From Asanoa ishikariensis (lineage in GTDB: Bacteria > Actinomycetota > Actinomycetes > Mycobacteriales > Micromonosporaceae): a DNA stretch of 64,000 nt. Position 1 is the first letter of the stretch, and each line of letters opens with the position of its first letter. The stretch spans positions 1,674,001-1,738,000 of the forward strand of contig NZ_FNQB01000003.1 in assembly GCF_900107455.1 (NCBI RefSeq), given 5' to 3'. Under the pieces are notes generated by a model, which did not search any database, was not told where the DNA came from, and saw only the letters and a list, made by a program, of their open reading frames with translations. Positions 47,893 to 55,567 of this stretch are shown in pieces. Made by a program: the position numbers and the translations under genes.

Positions 47893-49467
47893 CTAAAGAA
47901 TCTCGTATGCGTCGATAGTTAAGAACTCCGGCATCGTGTCGCCGAGGGTGACCGCGGTGAACACGGCCCTGGTCTCGTCCGGGCGACCCTTGTGCCAGAC
48001 GTCGTCGCCGACCTCGGCCCGGATCGTCGCCATCTCCTCGTCGAGGACCGCGGCGACCAGCTCCCGGGTGACCTGCCGGCCGTCGTCGAGGGTGACGCCG
48101 TGCCGGATCCACTGCCAGAGTTGGCTGCGGGCGATCTCGGCGGTGGCCGCGTCCTCCATCATGTTGTTGATGCCGGCCGCGCCGCGACCCGAGAGCCAGA
48201 ACGAGATGTAGCGGAAGCCGACGCTGACGTCGTTGCGCAGCCCGGCCTCGGTGATCGCACCGGGCGTCGCGGCGGCGTCGAGCAGGTCGCCGGCCTTGGC
48301 GGTGACGTCGTCGCGCTGCCGGTCGATCTGGTTCGCGCGCTCCCCCAGCACGGCGTCGAACTCCGCGGTCGCGACCGGCACGAGGTCGGGGTGGGCGACC
48401 CACGTGCCGTCGAACCCGGCGCCGGCCTCGCGCCGCTTGTCGGCCCGGACCGCGTCGATCGCGCGCTCGTTGGCCGCCGCGTCGGTGCGCGACGGGATCA
48501 GCGCCGCCATGCCGCCCATCGCGAACGCGCCGCGCCGGTGGCAGGTGGCCACGAGCAGCTCCGTGTACGCGCGCATGAACGGCGCCGTCATCGTCACCGA
48601 GAGGCGGTCGGGCAGGACGAACGCCGGGTTGTCCCGATAGGACTTGATCATCGAGAAGATGTAGTCCCAGCGGCCCGCGTTGAGCCCGTACGAGTGGTCG
48701 CGCAGCTCGAAGAGGATCTCCTCCATCTGGAACGCGGCCGGCAGCGTCTCGATCAGCACCGTGGCGCGGAAAGTGCCGTGCGGCAGGCCCAGCGCCTCCT
48801 GGGTGAACACGAACACCTCGTTCCACAGCCGGGCCTCGAGGTGGTGCTCCATCTTGGGCAGGTAGAGGTAGGGCGCCTTGCCCCGGTCGAGCAGCGCCTG
48901 CGCGTTGTGGAAGGCGAAGAGCCCGAAGTCGACCAGCGAGCCGGACGCCGTCGTGCCGTCCGCACTCACCAGGTGCTTCTCCGGCAGGTGCCAGCCGCGG
49001 GGCCGGATCATCAAGGTCGCGGTCCGCTCGCGCAGTGCGTAGTGCCGGCCGTCGGACGATTCGTAGGTGATCGTGCCGCGGACCGCGTCGACCAGGTTGG
49101 CCTGCCCCTCGACCTGGTTGCTCCAGGTCGGGCTGTTGGCGTCCTCGAAGTCGGCCATGAAGCCCTTGGCGCCCGAGTTGAGCGCGTTGATCACCAGCTT
49201 GCGGTCGGTCGGCCCGGTGATCTCGACCCGGCGGTCGGCGTAGTCCGGCCGCGGCGGCACCACTCGCCAGTCGCCGCTGCGCACGTCGGCGGTCTCCGCC
49301 ACGAAGTCGGCCGGCGCGGGCCGGGACCGCCGCGCCGCGACCAGCTCACGCCGGCGGGCGTCGAAGCGGTCGTGCAGCGCGCCGAGAAAGTCCAGCGCCT
49401 CGGCGGAGAGGATCTCGGCGCGGCCGCGCTCGCTCAGGTCGGGGTGGTCGACAGCGCGCAGCGTCAT
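47893..49467 (-). CDS. aceB: Malate synthase A
   Basis: Malate synthase condenses glyoxylate with acetyl-CoA to malate. The 524-residue length and motifs fit the AceB class: 'FMADFEDANSPTW', 'LMIRPRGWHLPEKH', 'VLIETLPAAFQMEEILFELR', and the catalytic Asp in 'INNMMEDAATAEIAR'. GAGGAG lies 7 bases before the ATG at 49467, which overlaps the glcF stop by 4 bp. Coupling to glycolate oxidase genes indicates that its glyoxylate comes from glycolate here; no isocitrate lyase is present in the window. Confidence 0.96.
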   Translation of the reverse strand: MTLRAVDHPDLSERGRAEILSAEALDFLGALHDRFDARRRELVAARRSRPAPADFVAETADVRSGDWRVVPPRPDYADRRVEITGPTDRKLVINALNSGAKGFMADFEDANSPTWSNQVEGQANLVDAVRGTITYESSDGRHYALRERTATLMIRPRGWHLPEKHLVSADGTTASGSLVDFGLFAFHNAQALLDRGKAPYLYLPKMEHHLEARLWNEVFVFTQEALGLPHGTFRATVLIETLPAAFQMEEILFELRDHSYGLNAGRWDYIFSMIKSYRDNPAFVLPDRLSVTMTAPFMRAYTELLVATCHRRGAFAMGGMAALIPSRTDAAANERAIDAVRADKRREAGAGFDGTWVAHPDLVPVATAEFDAVLGERANQIDRQRDDVTAKAGDLLDAAATPGAITEAGLRNDVSVGFRYISFWLSGRGAAGINNMMEDAATAEIARSQLWQWIRHGVTLDDGRQVTRELVAAVLDEEMATIRAEVGDDVWHKGRPDETRAVFTAVTLGDTMPEFLTIDAYEIL

Positions 49468-50741
49468 GGCGCGACTCCTCGGATGGAAGCGTCCAACAGG
49501 GTCATCGGATGGTAGATCGGAACGGCCCGGTCGCGCCCGAGATGGGCGGTGATCTGCAACGCACACCCGGGGTTGGCGGCCGCGATCGCGTCGGCGCCCG
49601 TGTCGGCCAGGTTGTCGGCCTTGCGCTTGCCGAGCTTCGCCGCCGCGTCCGGCTGGAGCAGGTTGTAGATGCCGGCCGAGCCGCAGCACAGCTCCCACTC
49701 CCGCGGTTCGACCAGGGTGATGCCGGGTATGCCGCGCAGCAGCGCCCGCGGCGGGATCCGCACACCCTGGGCGTGCGCGAGGTGGCAGGCGTCGTGGTAC
49801 GCCAGCTTCAGGCTCACCGGGTGCCGGGTGGCCTGGGCCGGATAGGCGTCGAGCAGCTCGTGTACGTCGCGCACCTTGGCCGAGAACGCCTTCGCTCGAT
49901 CGGCCCACGCCGGGTCGTCGGCGAGCAGGTGTCCGTAGTCCTTCATCGCCGAGCCGCAGCCGGCCACGTTGACGGCGATCGCGTCGAAGCCCTCGTAGGC
50001 GGCGATCGTCTGCCGGGCCAGCGCGAGCGACTCGGGTTCGAGGCCCGAGTGCAGTTGCAGCGCGCCGCAGCAGCGCGGCTTGCGGGGCGCGTGCACCTCC
50101 CAACCCTCGGCAGCCAGGACGCGCACGGTCGCGGCGTTCACGTCGCCGTACAGCACCCGCTGGATGCAGCCCTGCATGAACGCCACCCGACCGCGCTGCT
50201 CGACGCCCTGCGCCGCCGGGGTCACCATCGCGAGCCGCTGGGTCGCGGCCCGGACGGGCACCTTGGGTGCGAGGGACAGCAGCGCGCCGATCCTTGTACG
50301 CAGAGCGCGGTCGCCGAACATCCTCGCGAGCCCCAGCCGGCCCTGGGCGGCGATCGCCGGCACCATCGCGCGCAACCGGGCCGGGTGGGTGAACAGGGCG
50401 AAGATGGCGGCGCGGTGCAGGCGCTCGGAGCGCGACCGCAGCGGGCTGCGTTCGATCTGCGGACGTACCTGCTCGATCAGCCGGTCGTACTGGACACCCG
50501 ACGGGCACGCGGTCACGCAGGCCATGCAGCCCAGGCAGCGGTCGAAATGCTCCACCATGGACGCTGACAACGGGTCCTCGTGGCCCACCCGCATCAGCAG
50601 GATCCGGCCGCGCGGCGAGTCCATCTCGTTCTCGAACACCACGTAGCTCGGGCAGGTCGGCAGACAGAAGCCACAGTGGACACAGTCCTTGATGAGCTCC
50701 GGGTCCGGCGGGCGTCGCTCGTCCCACGCGGTGTCGCTCAT
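49464..50741 (-). CDS. glcF: Glycolate oxidase iron-sulfur subunit GlcF
   Basis: The 425-residue protein has two 4Fe-4S ferredoxin motifs near the N-terminus ('CVHCGFCLPTCP' and 'CLGCMACVTACP') and two later cysteine-rich CCG domains ('KPRCCGALQLHSG', 'WELCCGSAGIY'). It passes electrons from the GlcD/GlcE flavoproteins to the membrane chain. It overlaps glcE by one base and aceB by four, so the four genes form one coupled operon. Confidence 0.94.
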   Translation of the reverse strand: MSDTAWDERRPPDPELIKDCVHCGFCLPTCPSYVVFENEMDSPRGRILLMRVGHEDPLSASMVEHFDRCLGCMACVTACPSGVQYDRLIEQVRPQIERSPLRSRSERLHRAAIFALFTHPARLRAMVPAIAAQGRLGLARMFGDRALRTRIGALLSLAPKVPVRAATQRLAMVTPAAQGVEQRGRVAFMQGCIQRVLYGDVNAATVRVLAAEGWEVHAPRKPRCCGALQLHSGLEPESLALARQTIAAYEGFDAIAVNVAGCGSAMKDYGHLLADDPAWADRAKAFSAKVRDVHELLDAYPAQATRHPVSLKLAYHDACHLAHAQGVRIPPRALLRGIPGITLVEPREWELCCGSAGIYNLLQPDAAAKLGKRKADNLADTGADAIAAANPGCALQITAHLGRDRAVPIYHPMTLLDASIRGVAP

Positions 50742-51844
50742 CAGATGCCTCCCACGTACGTGCCTGGCCGGAACGTTCCCGTCGGGTCGAAGCGGGCCTT
50801 CACCCGGCGCATCAGGGCCAGGGTGCCCGGGTCCGCCACCGGCCAGGGCGCGTCGACCAGGCGGGCGCCGTCGAGCACCGCGGTCTTCCGGGGCTCCAGG
50901 GCCTTTCGGGCCGCCTCGACCCGTTCCGCGAGATTGTCGCCGGGCGGGAAGGACAGCCAGGAGACGCCGAGAGCGGCCCGGGAGATCACGGTGGCGTCGC
51001 CGGCCGCGGCGATCACCGCCGATAGGTCCGTGGGCAGCGCGGACACCTTGACCACGGCTGCGCCGCGTTGGGCGGCGCGCTGGGCCGCCCAGATCGACTC
51101 GTCGTCGAGTACGACGTCGGTGTCCACGTCCTGGAGGAGCTTCGCCGCATGGCCGGCGCGTTCGGCCGCGGTGACCCCACCGAAGCGGACCAGCAGGCGG
51201 CCCGCGTCTTCGCGCCAGGAGACGTCGAGGGACATCGCCTCAAGCGGGTGGCGGGACATGGCCAACACCGCTCTGCTCAGCGCGGCGGGGTCTGCCGTGC
51301 TCGCGACCAGGGTGGCGGTGCCGGCGGGCAGCGGGTGCAGGCGGAGGGCGACCTGGGTGACGAGGCCGAGCGTGCCGTACGAGCCGGCGAACAGCTTGCC
51401 GAGGTCGTACCCGGCGACGTTCTTGATGACCGTGCCCCCGGAGCGGGCCACCGAGCCGTCGGAGAGCACCACGGTGATGCCGATGACCAGGTCGCGGACC
51501 CCGCCGTAGCGGTGGCGGGCCGGACCCGAGTCGGCGGTGGCGACCAGGCCGCCGACGGTGCCGCCCCGGTCGGGCGGGTCCAGCGCCAGCCACTGCCCCT
51601 CACGGGCGAGGTGTCGCTGCAGGTCGGCCAGCGGGACGCCGGCCTGGACGATCGCGGTGAAGTCGCCGGGATTGTGCGCGACGATCCGGTTCAACCCTCC
51701 GGTGTGGACGGTTACGGCTTTGTCGCTGTCCTTCCCGCCCCACTCGGCGCGACTACCGTTGCCGGACGGCCGTACCGTGGCGCCTTGGAGCTCTTTGAGT
51801 GCGGCCGCCGCTTCCTCATCGCTGCCTGGGCTGATCGTCGTCAT
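50741..51844 (-). CDS. glcE: Glycolate oxidase FAD-binding subunit GlcE
   Basis: The 367-residue protein has the FAD PCMH-type binding domain: 'VRPSGNGSRAEWGG', 'DPPDRGGTVGGLVATADSGP', 'GGTVIKNVAGYDLGKLFAGSYGTLG'. It is shorter than GlcD and lacks its full C-terminal domain, as is typical of GlcE. The ATG at 51844 shares one base with the glcD stop (TGATG). Confidence 0.92.
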   Translation of the reverse strand: MTTISPGSDEEAAAALKELQGATVRPSGNGSRAEWGGKDSDKAVTVHTGGLNRIVAHNPGDFTAIVQAGVPLADLQRHLAREGQWLALDPPDRGGTVGGLVATADSGPARHRYGGVRDLVIGITVVLSDGSVARSGGTVIKNVAGYDLGKLFAGSYGTLGLVTQVALRLHPLPAGTATLVASTADPAALSRAVLAMSRHPLEAMSLDVSWREDAGRLLVRFGGVTAAERAGHAAKLLQDVDTDVVLDDESIWAAQRAAQRGAAVVKVSALPTDLSAVIAAAGDATVISRAALGVSWLSFPPGDNLAERVEAARKALEPRKTAVLDGARLVDAPWPVADPGTLALMRRVKARFDPTGTFRPGTYVGGI

Positions 51845-53295
51845 CAGAACCGTTCCGCCAGGCCGGCCGCTTCCAGGGGGTGCTGCCGGTAGACCCCCGG
51901 CACCTCGCCGCAGAGTCGGGGTGTCGGCATCACCTTGCCGGGGTTGGCGCGGCCGTCGGGGTCGAAGGCGCAGCGCAGTCGCTGGAACGCGGCCAGGTCG
52001 TCCTCGGCGAACATCTTGGCCATGTGCTTGCGCTTGTCGACGCCGACGCCGTGCTCGCCGGTGATCGACCCGCCGGCCTCCAGACACACGTCGAGGATCC
52101 GGCCGGCCAGCTCCTCCGCCCGCGCGGCCTGCCCCTCGACGGCGGCGTCGAAGCAGACCAGCGGGTGCAGGTTGCCGTCGCCGGCGTGGAAGACGTTGGC
52201 CACGGTCAGCCCGTATTCGGCGGCCAGCTCGTCGATCCGGACCAGCACGTCGGGCAGGGTGGTGCGGGGCACGACGCCGTCCTGCACGAAGTAGTTGGGC
52301 GAGATCCGGCCCATCGCGGGGAACGCCGCCTTGCGGGTCTTCCAGAACAGCGCGCGTTCGGCCTCGTCGCGGCTGACCCGCACGTCGTCGGAGCCCTGGT
52401 CGGCGCAGATTCTGGTGACCTCCGTGAACTGCGCGTCGCACTCGGCCTCGGCGCCGTCGAGCTCGACCAGCAGCGCCGCGCCACGGCCGACCGGGTAGCC
52501 GGCGTGGGCCATCGCCTCGGTCGCCTTGATCGTGGTGGCGTCCATCATCTCGATCGCGCCGGGCACGATGCCGGCCTGGACGATCGCCGAGACCGCCTCC
52601 CCCGCCTGCCGGGTCGAGTCGAAGAACGCGACCAGGGTGCGGGTCGCCTCCGGCACCGGCACCACCCGCAGCCAGATCTTCGTGGCCACCCCGAGCGTGC
52701 CCTCGGAGCCGACGAACGCGCCGAGCAGGTCGTACCCGGGCGTGTCGAGCTCCTTGCCCCCGATGGTGACCAGCTCGCCGTCGGGCAGCACCACCTCGAG
52801 CCCGGTCACGTAGTTGGTGGTGAAGCCGTACTTGAAGCAGTGCGCGCCACCCGAGTTCTCCGCGACGTTGCCGCCGATCGTGCAGACGATCTGGCTGGAC
52901 GGGTCGGGCGGGTAGAAGAAGTCCGGCGCGACGGCGGTGGAGACGGCCGCGTTGGTGACGCCCGGCTCGACGCAGACACGCCCGTTGTCGAGGTCGACCT
53001 CGAGGATGCGGGTGAGCCGGGACAGCACGATCAGCACGCCGTCCTTGACCGGCAGCGCACCACCGGAAAGGCCGGAGCCCGCGCCGCGGGCCACCCAGGG
53101 GACGTCGGCCTGCGCGCACGCGGCGACGCACTCGCGCACCTCGTCAGCGGTGCCGGGCAGCACCGCCAGGCGCGGGACCTGCTGATATTGCAGAAGTCCG
53201 TCGGACTCGTAGGTGCGCAGATCATGTTCGTCGAGCAGCAGCCAACGGTCGCCGACCACCCGGCGGAGCCGCTCGACCAGTTCACGCCCGTCCAT
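51844..53295 (-). CDS. glcD: Glycolate oxidase/FAD-linked oxidase subunit GlcD
   Basis: GlcD oxidises glycolate (or D-lactate) to the 2-oxoacid. The 483-residue protein has 'WVARGAGSGLSGGALPV', 'PPDPSSQIVCTIGGNVAENSGG' and 'SEGTLGVATKIWL' in the FAD domain, and the C-terminal 'NVFHAGDGNLHP' and 'GGSITGEHGVGVDKR' motifs. It heads the operon, 98 bp from the divergent transporter gene. D-lactate dehydrogenase is the main alternative, but glcE, glcF and aceB partners favour glycolate. Confidence 0.93.
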   Translation of the reverse strand: MDGRELVERLRRVVGDRWLLLDEHDLRTYESDGLLQYQQVPRLAVLPGTADEVRECVAACAQADVPWVARGAGSGLSGGALPVKDGVLIVLSRLTRILEVDLDNGRVCVEPGVTNAAVSTAVAPDFFYPPDPSSQIVCTIGGNVAENSGGAHCFKYGFTTNYVTGLEVVLPDGELVTIGGKELDTPGYDLLGAFVGSEGTLGVATKIWLRVVPVPEATRTLVAFFDSTRQAGEAVSAIVQAGIVPGAIEMMDATTIKATEAMAHAGYPVGRGAALLVELDGAEAECDAQFTEVTRICADQGSDDVRVSRDEAERALFWKTRKAAFPAMGRISPNYFVQDGVVPRTTLPDVLVRIDELAAEYGLTVANVFHAGDGNLHPLVCFDAAVEGQAARAEELAGRILDVCLEAGGSITGEHGVGVDKRKHMAKMFAEDDLAAFQRLRCAFDPDGRANPGKVMPTPRLCGEVPGVYRQHPLEAAGLAERF

Positions 53296-53330
53296 CCCCT
53301 TGACCTTACGCCCGCACCGCGCTTGTTGCC

Positions 53331-53357
53331 TTGACCGCTTTCATACACGATTATGAA
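53331..53357. promoter_or_regulatory. Inverted repeat in the glcD / transporter divergent promoter
   Basis: TTCATA (53340-53345) and TATGAA (53352-53357) form a 6-bp inverted repeat with a 6-bp spacer, in a conspicuously AT-rich island between two divergent genes. TTGACC at 53331-53336 could be a -35 element for the plus-strand gene. A dimeric regulator, such as a GntR- or IclR-type glycolate sensor, is possible. Confidence 0.45.
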
Positions 53358-53393
53358 TGTCTGCCCGGGGGCTCTTCCACGCGAGGAGGCGCC

Positions 53394-54908
53394 ATGGACC
53401 AAGCGTTCGACGTCCGTCCCTCATCCGACGACGCCAGGCAGCTCGGCGTGAGCCGGCCGCCGCTGGCCGTCGCCGACCTGCCCGACCCCGAGGAGGTGTT
53501 CGGGGTCCGCAAGATCGGGCCCCGTGAGCTTTTCCAGTACGCGTTGGGCCCGAGTCTGATCGCGCTCGGCATCTCGATCGGCAGCGGCGAGTGGCTGCTC
53601 GGCCCGCAGGCGGTCGGCCAGTACGGCTTCGTCGGCGTCGGCTGGGTCATCCTGATCTCCGCCGTGCTGCAGACGTTCTACAACGTCGAGTGTTCGCGCT
53701 ACGTGCTGGCGACCGGCGAGGCGCCGGTGGTCGGCTGGGGCCGGGTGCCGCCCGGTTTCAAGCTCTGGGTGCCGGTCTCGGTCTTCGTGGTGATCTTCGC
53801 GTTCATCGCGGGAGGCTGGGCGGCGGCAGCCGGTCAGGGCGTGTACGCGCTCGTGCACGGGACGATCCCGAAGGCCGGCGCCGAGGAACCGCGACTGTGG
53901 GCGATCGGCCTGCTGCTGCTGGTTTTCCTGATCACGGTGGCGGCCAAGCGGATCAGCCGCGCGCTGGAGCTGGCCAACTGGCTGATGGTCAGCGCGATCC
54001 TGCTAGGCCTGCTGCTGATCGACCTGTTCGTGGTGCCCTTCGATTTGTGGTGGGAGGGCATCCGCGGGTTCTTCACCCCGGCCGCCCCGCCGGCGGGCAT
54101 CACCGCCACCCAACTCGGCGGCCTGGCCGGCTTCACCGCGCTGGCGTCGGGCCTCAACTGGTACGTGATGGGCCACTACCGCGACAAGGGCTACGGAATG
54201 GGTTTCCGCACGGGCTACATCTCGGGCCTGCGCGGCGACCGCAAGGAGCTGCTGGCCAGCGGCGTCACGTTCCCCGACGACGCGGCCAACACGGCCCGCT
54301 GGAAGCGCTGGTACCGCCTGCTGCTCACGGACATGTGGGGCATCTTCTTCATCGGCGCGATGCTCGGCATGCTGCTGCCGACGATCCTGATGGCACACGC
54401 CGTCGAGGTCTCCGGCCAACGCCCGACGGCCGCCTCAGTGCCAACCTTCGTAGCGACGGTGCTCGACGCCGAGTACGGCCGGTGGATGTTCTACCTCGCG
54501 CTGGTCCTGGGCGTACTCGTGCTGTTCAGCACCCAGCTCGGGATCTTCGAAGGAATGGTGCGGGTGGTCACGGACGCCGCGCACGCCACCAGCCCGCGGC
54601 TACGCCGCCTGCTGGAAGGTGATCCGCGCCGGTTCTACTACCCGTTCATGTTGCTGCTGCTGGTGGTGATCGGGGTGGTCCTGCATCTGGCGGTGCCGGT
54701 CAACCTGGTGCAGTGGTCAGCGAACATGTCGAACTTCGGCGCGCTGATCTATCCGTTCATGCTCATGTACCTCAACGCGCGCCTGCCGAAGGCGGCCCGG
54801 CCACGCCCGTGGCACTACGTGCTGCTGGGCATCAACGTCGTCTTCTTCGGCTTCTTCTTCGTCAACTTCATAGCCGACTTCTTCGGCGACCCCCTGGTCG
54901 TCTTCTGA
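53394..54908 (+). CDS. Nramp-superfamily transporter, non-canonical metal site
   Basis: The 504-residue protein has about 11-12 membrane helices and aligns with Nramp-type permeases over 'GPSLIALGISIGSGEWLLGPQAVGQYG' and the TM6 region 'GLAGFTALASGLNWYVMGHY'. The DPGN metal-binding motif of TM1 is replaced by GSGE, and TM6 lacks MPH. So it is a relative that may carry something other than Mn/Fe. The ATG at 53394 follows GAGGAGG. A long terminator follows the gene. Position opposite glcD might hint at a carboxylate or cation role, but this is speculative. Confidence 0.75.
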   Translation: MDQAFDVRPSSDDARQLGVSRPPLAVADLPDPEEVFGVRKIGPRELFQYALGPSLIALGISIGSGEWLLGPQAVGQYGFVGVGWVILISAVLQTFYNVECSRYVLATGEAPVVGWGRVPPGFKLWVPVSVFVVIFAFIAGGWAAAAGQGVYALVHGTIPKAGAEEPRLWAIGLLLLVFLITVAAKRISRALELANWLMVSAILLGLLLIDLFVVPFDLWWEGIRGFFTPAAPPAGITATQLGGLAGFTALASGLNWYVMGHYRDKGYGMGFRTGYISGLRGDRKELLASGVTFPDDAANTARWKRWYRLLLTDMWGIFFIGAMLGMLLPTILMAHAVEVSGQRPTAASVPTFVATVLDAEYGRWMFYLALVLGVLVLFSTQLGIFEGMVRVVTDAAHATSPRLRRLLEGDPRRFYYPFMLLLLVVIGVVLHLAVPVNLVQWSANMSNFGALIYPFMLMYLNARLPKAARPRPWHYVLLGINVVFFGFFFVNFIADFFGDPLVVF

Positions 54909-54928
54909 CCCGTCTCCACCCCCGGGAG

Positions 54929-54960
54929 AGGTCCGCCGGCCGCGTGCGGCCGGCGGACCT
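54929..54960. terminator. Bidirectional terminator, 15-bp perfect stem
   Basis: AGGTCCGCCGGCCGC (54929-54943) and its complement (54946-54960) form a near-loopless hairpin exactly between the convergent transporter and lipoprotein genes. Confidence 0.9.
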
Positions 54961-55410
54961 TCATCGTGGCTGGGTCGGGGTGGGGATCACGAGAAGAATG
55001 AAGCGGGTCGCGTCCGGGACGGTAACGGCGACCTCACGGCGGCCGGCTTCCACGGGAATATCGGCGAAGGCCTGAAATCTCGTCGTGCAGTCCGCCCAGA
55101 ACCGTTTCCCGATGGCCACGGTGAAAGGCGAATCCGGCGCACACACGATGTAGGCGCGCACGCTGCGGGTCCCCGCATCGAGGCGCACGTCGTAGCGGGA
55201 AGGTCCCAACCCATCAACGTGCAGGATGGGTCCGATGGATTCCGCGACGAAGCGGTCATTCTTGCTGTCGGTGATCTCCGACAAGGGATCCACGAGAGCG
55301 CTGGAGTCGAGTCGCGTCGTTGAGGTGGCAGGGCTTGGCGCGGCGGTCGGAGAGGTCACCTGCGCGGTGCACCCGGCCGCGCCGGGCAGGAGGAGCGAGA
55401 CGGCCAGCAA
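54961..55410 (-). CDS. Putative lipoprotein
   Basis: A TTG start at 55410, with AAGGG about 10 bases upstream, gives 149 residues. The sequence begins MLAVSLLLPGAAGCTAQ, a short signal with lipobox AAGC, then a Ser/Thr/Pro spacer and a beta-rich domain with two cysteines ('IVCAPDS', 'ADCTTRF'). It ends 'VPDATRFILLVIPTP'. The product is likely surface-exposed. No family was recognised. The unusual start codon lowers certainty of the N-terminus. Confidence 0.6.
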   Translation of the reverse strand: MLAVSLLLPGAAGCTAQVTSPTAAPSPATSTTRLDSSALVDPLSEITDSKNDRFVAESIGPILHVDGLGPSRYDVRLDAGTRSVRAYIVCAPDSPFTVAIGKRFWADCTTRFQAFADIPVEAGRREVAVTVPDATRFILLVIPTPTQPR

Positions 55411-55567
55411 CGCGGCAATGCCCTTGCCCGGGGGCTGCTGGCTCGTTGGACTCTCCTCGGCGCTGGACGATCGGCATCGGCTGTGCTGAGCGAGATCAAC
55501 GTAGGAGCAAGACCGTCGATGATCAAGTCTTGACTTTCAGGCGCTCGAAGAACGGGCCGGGAGACCT

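Noticed and set aside
49468-50727. Fusion of malate synthase to an upstream 420-codon extension
   Set aside because: The extension is an out-of-frame shadow of glcF; the GAGGAG site and ATG at 49467 mark the real start.
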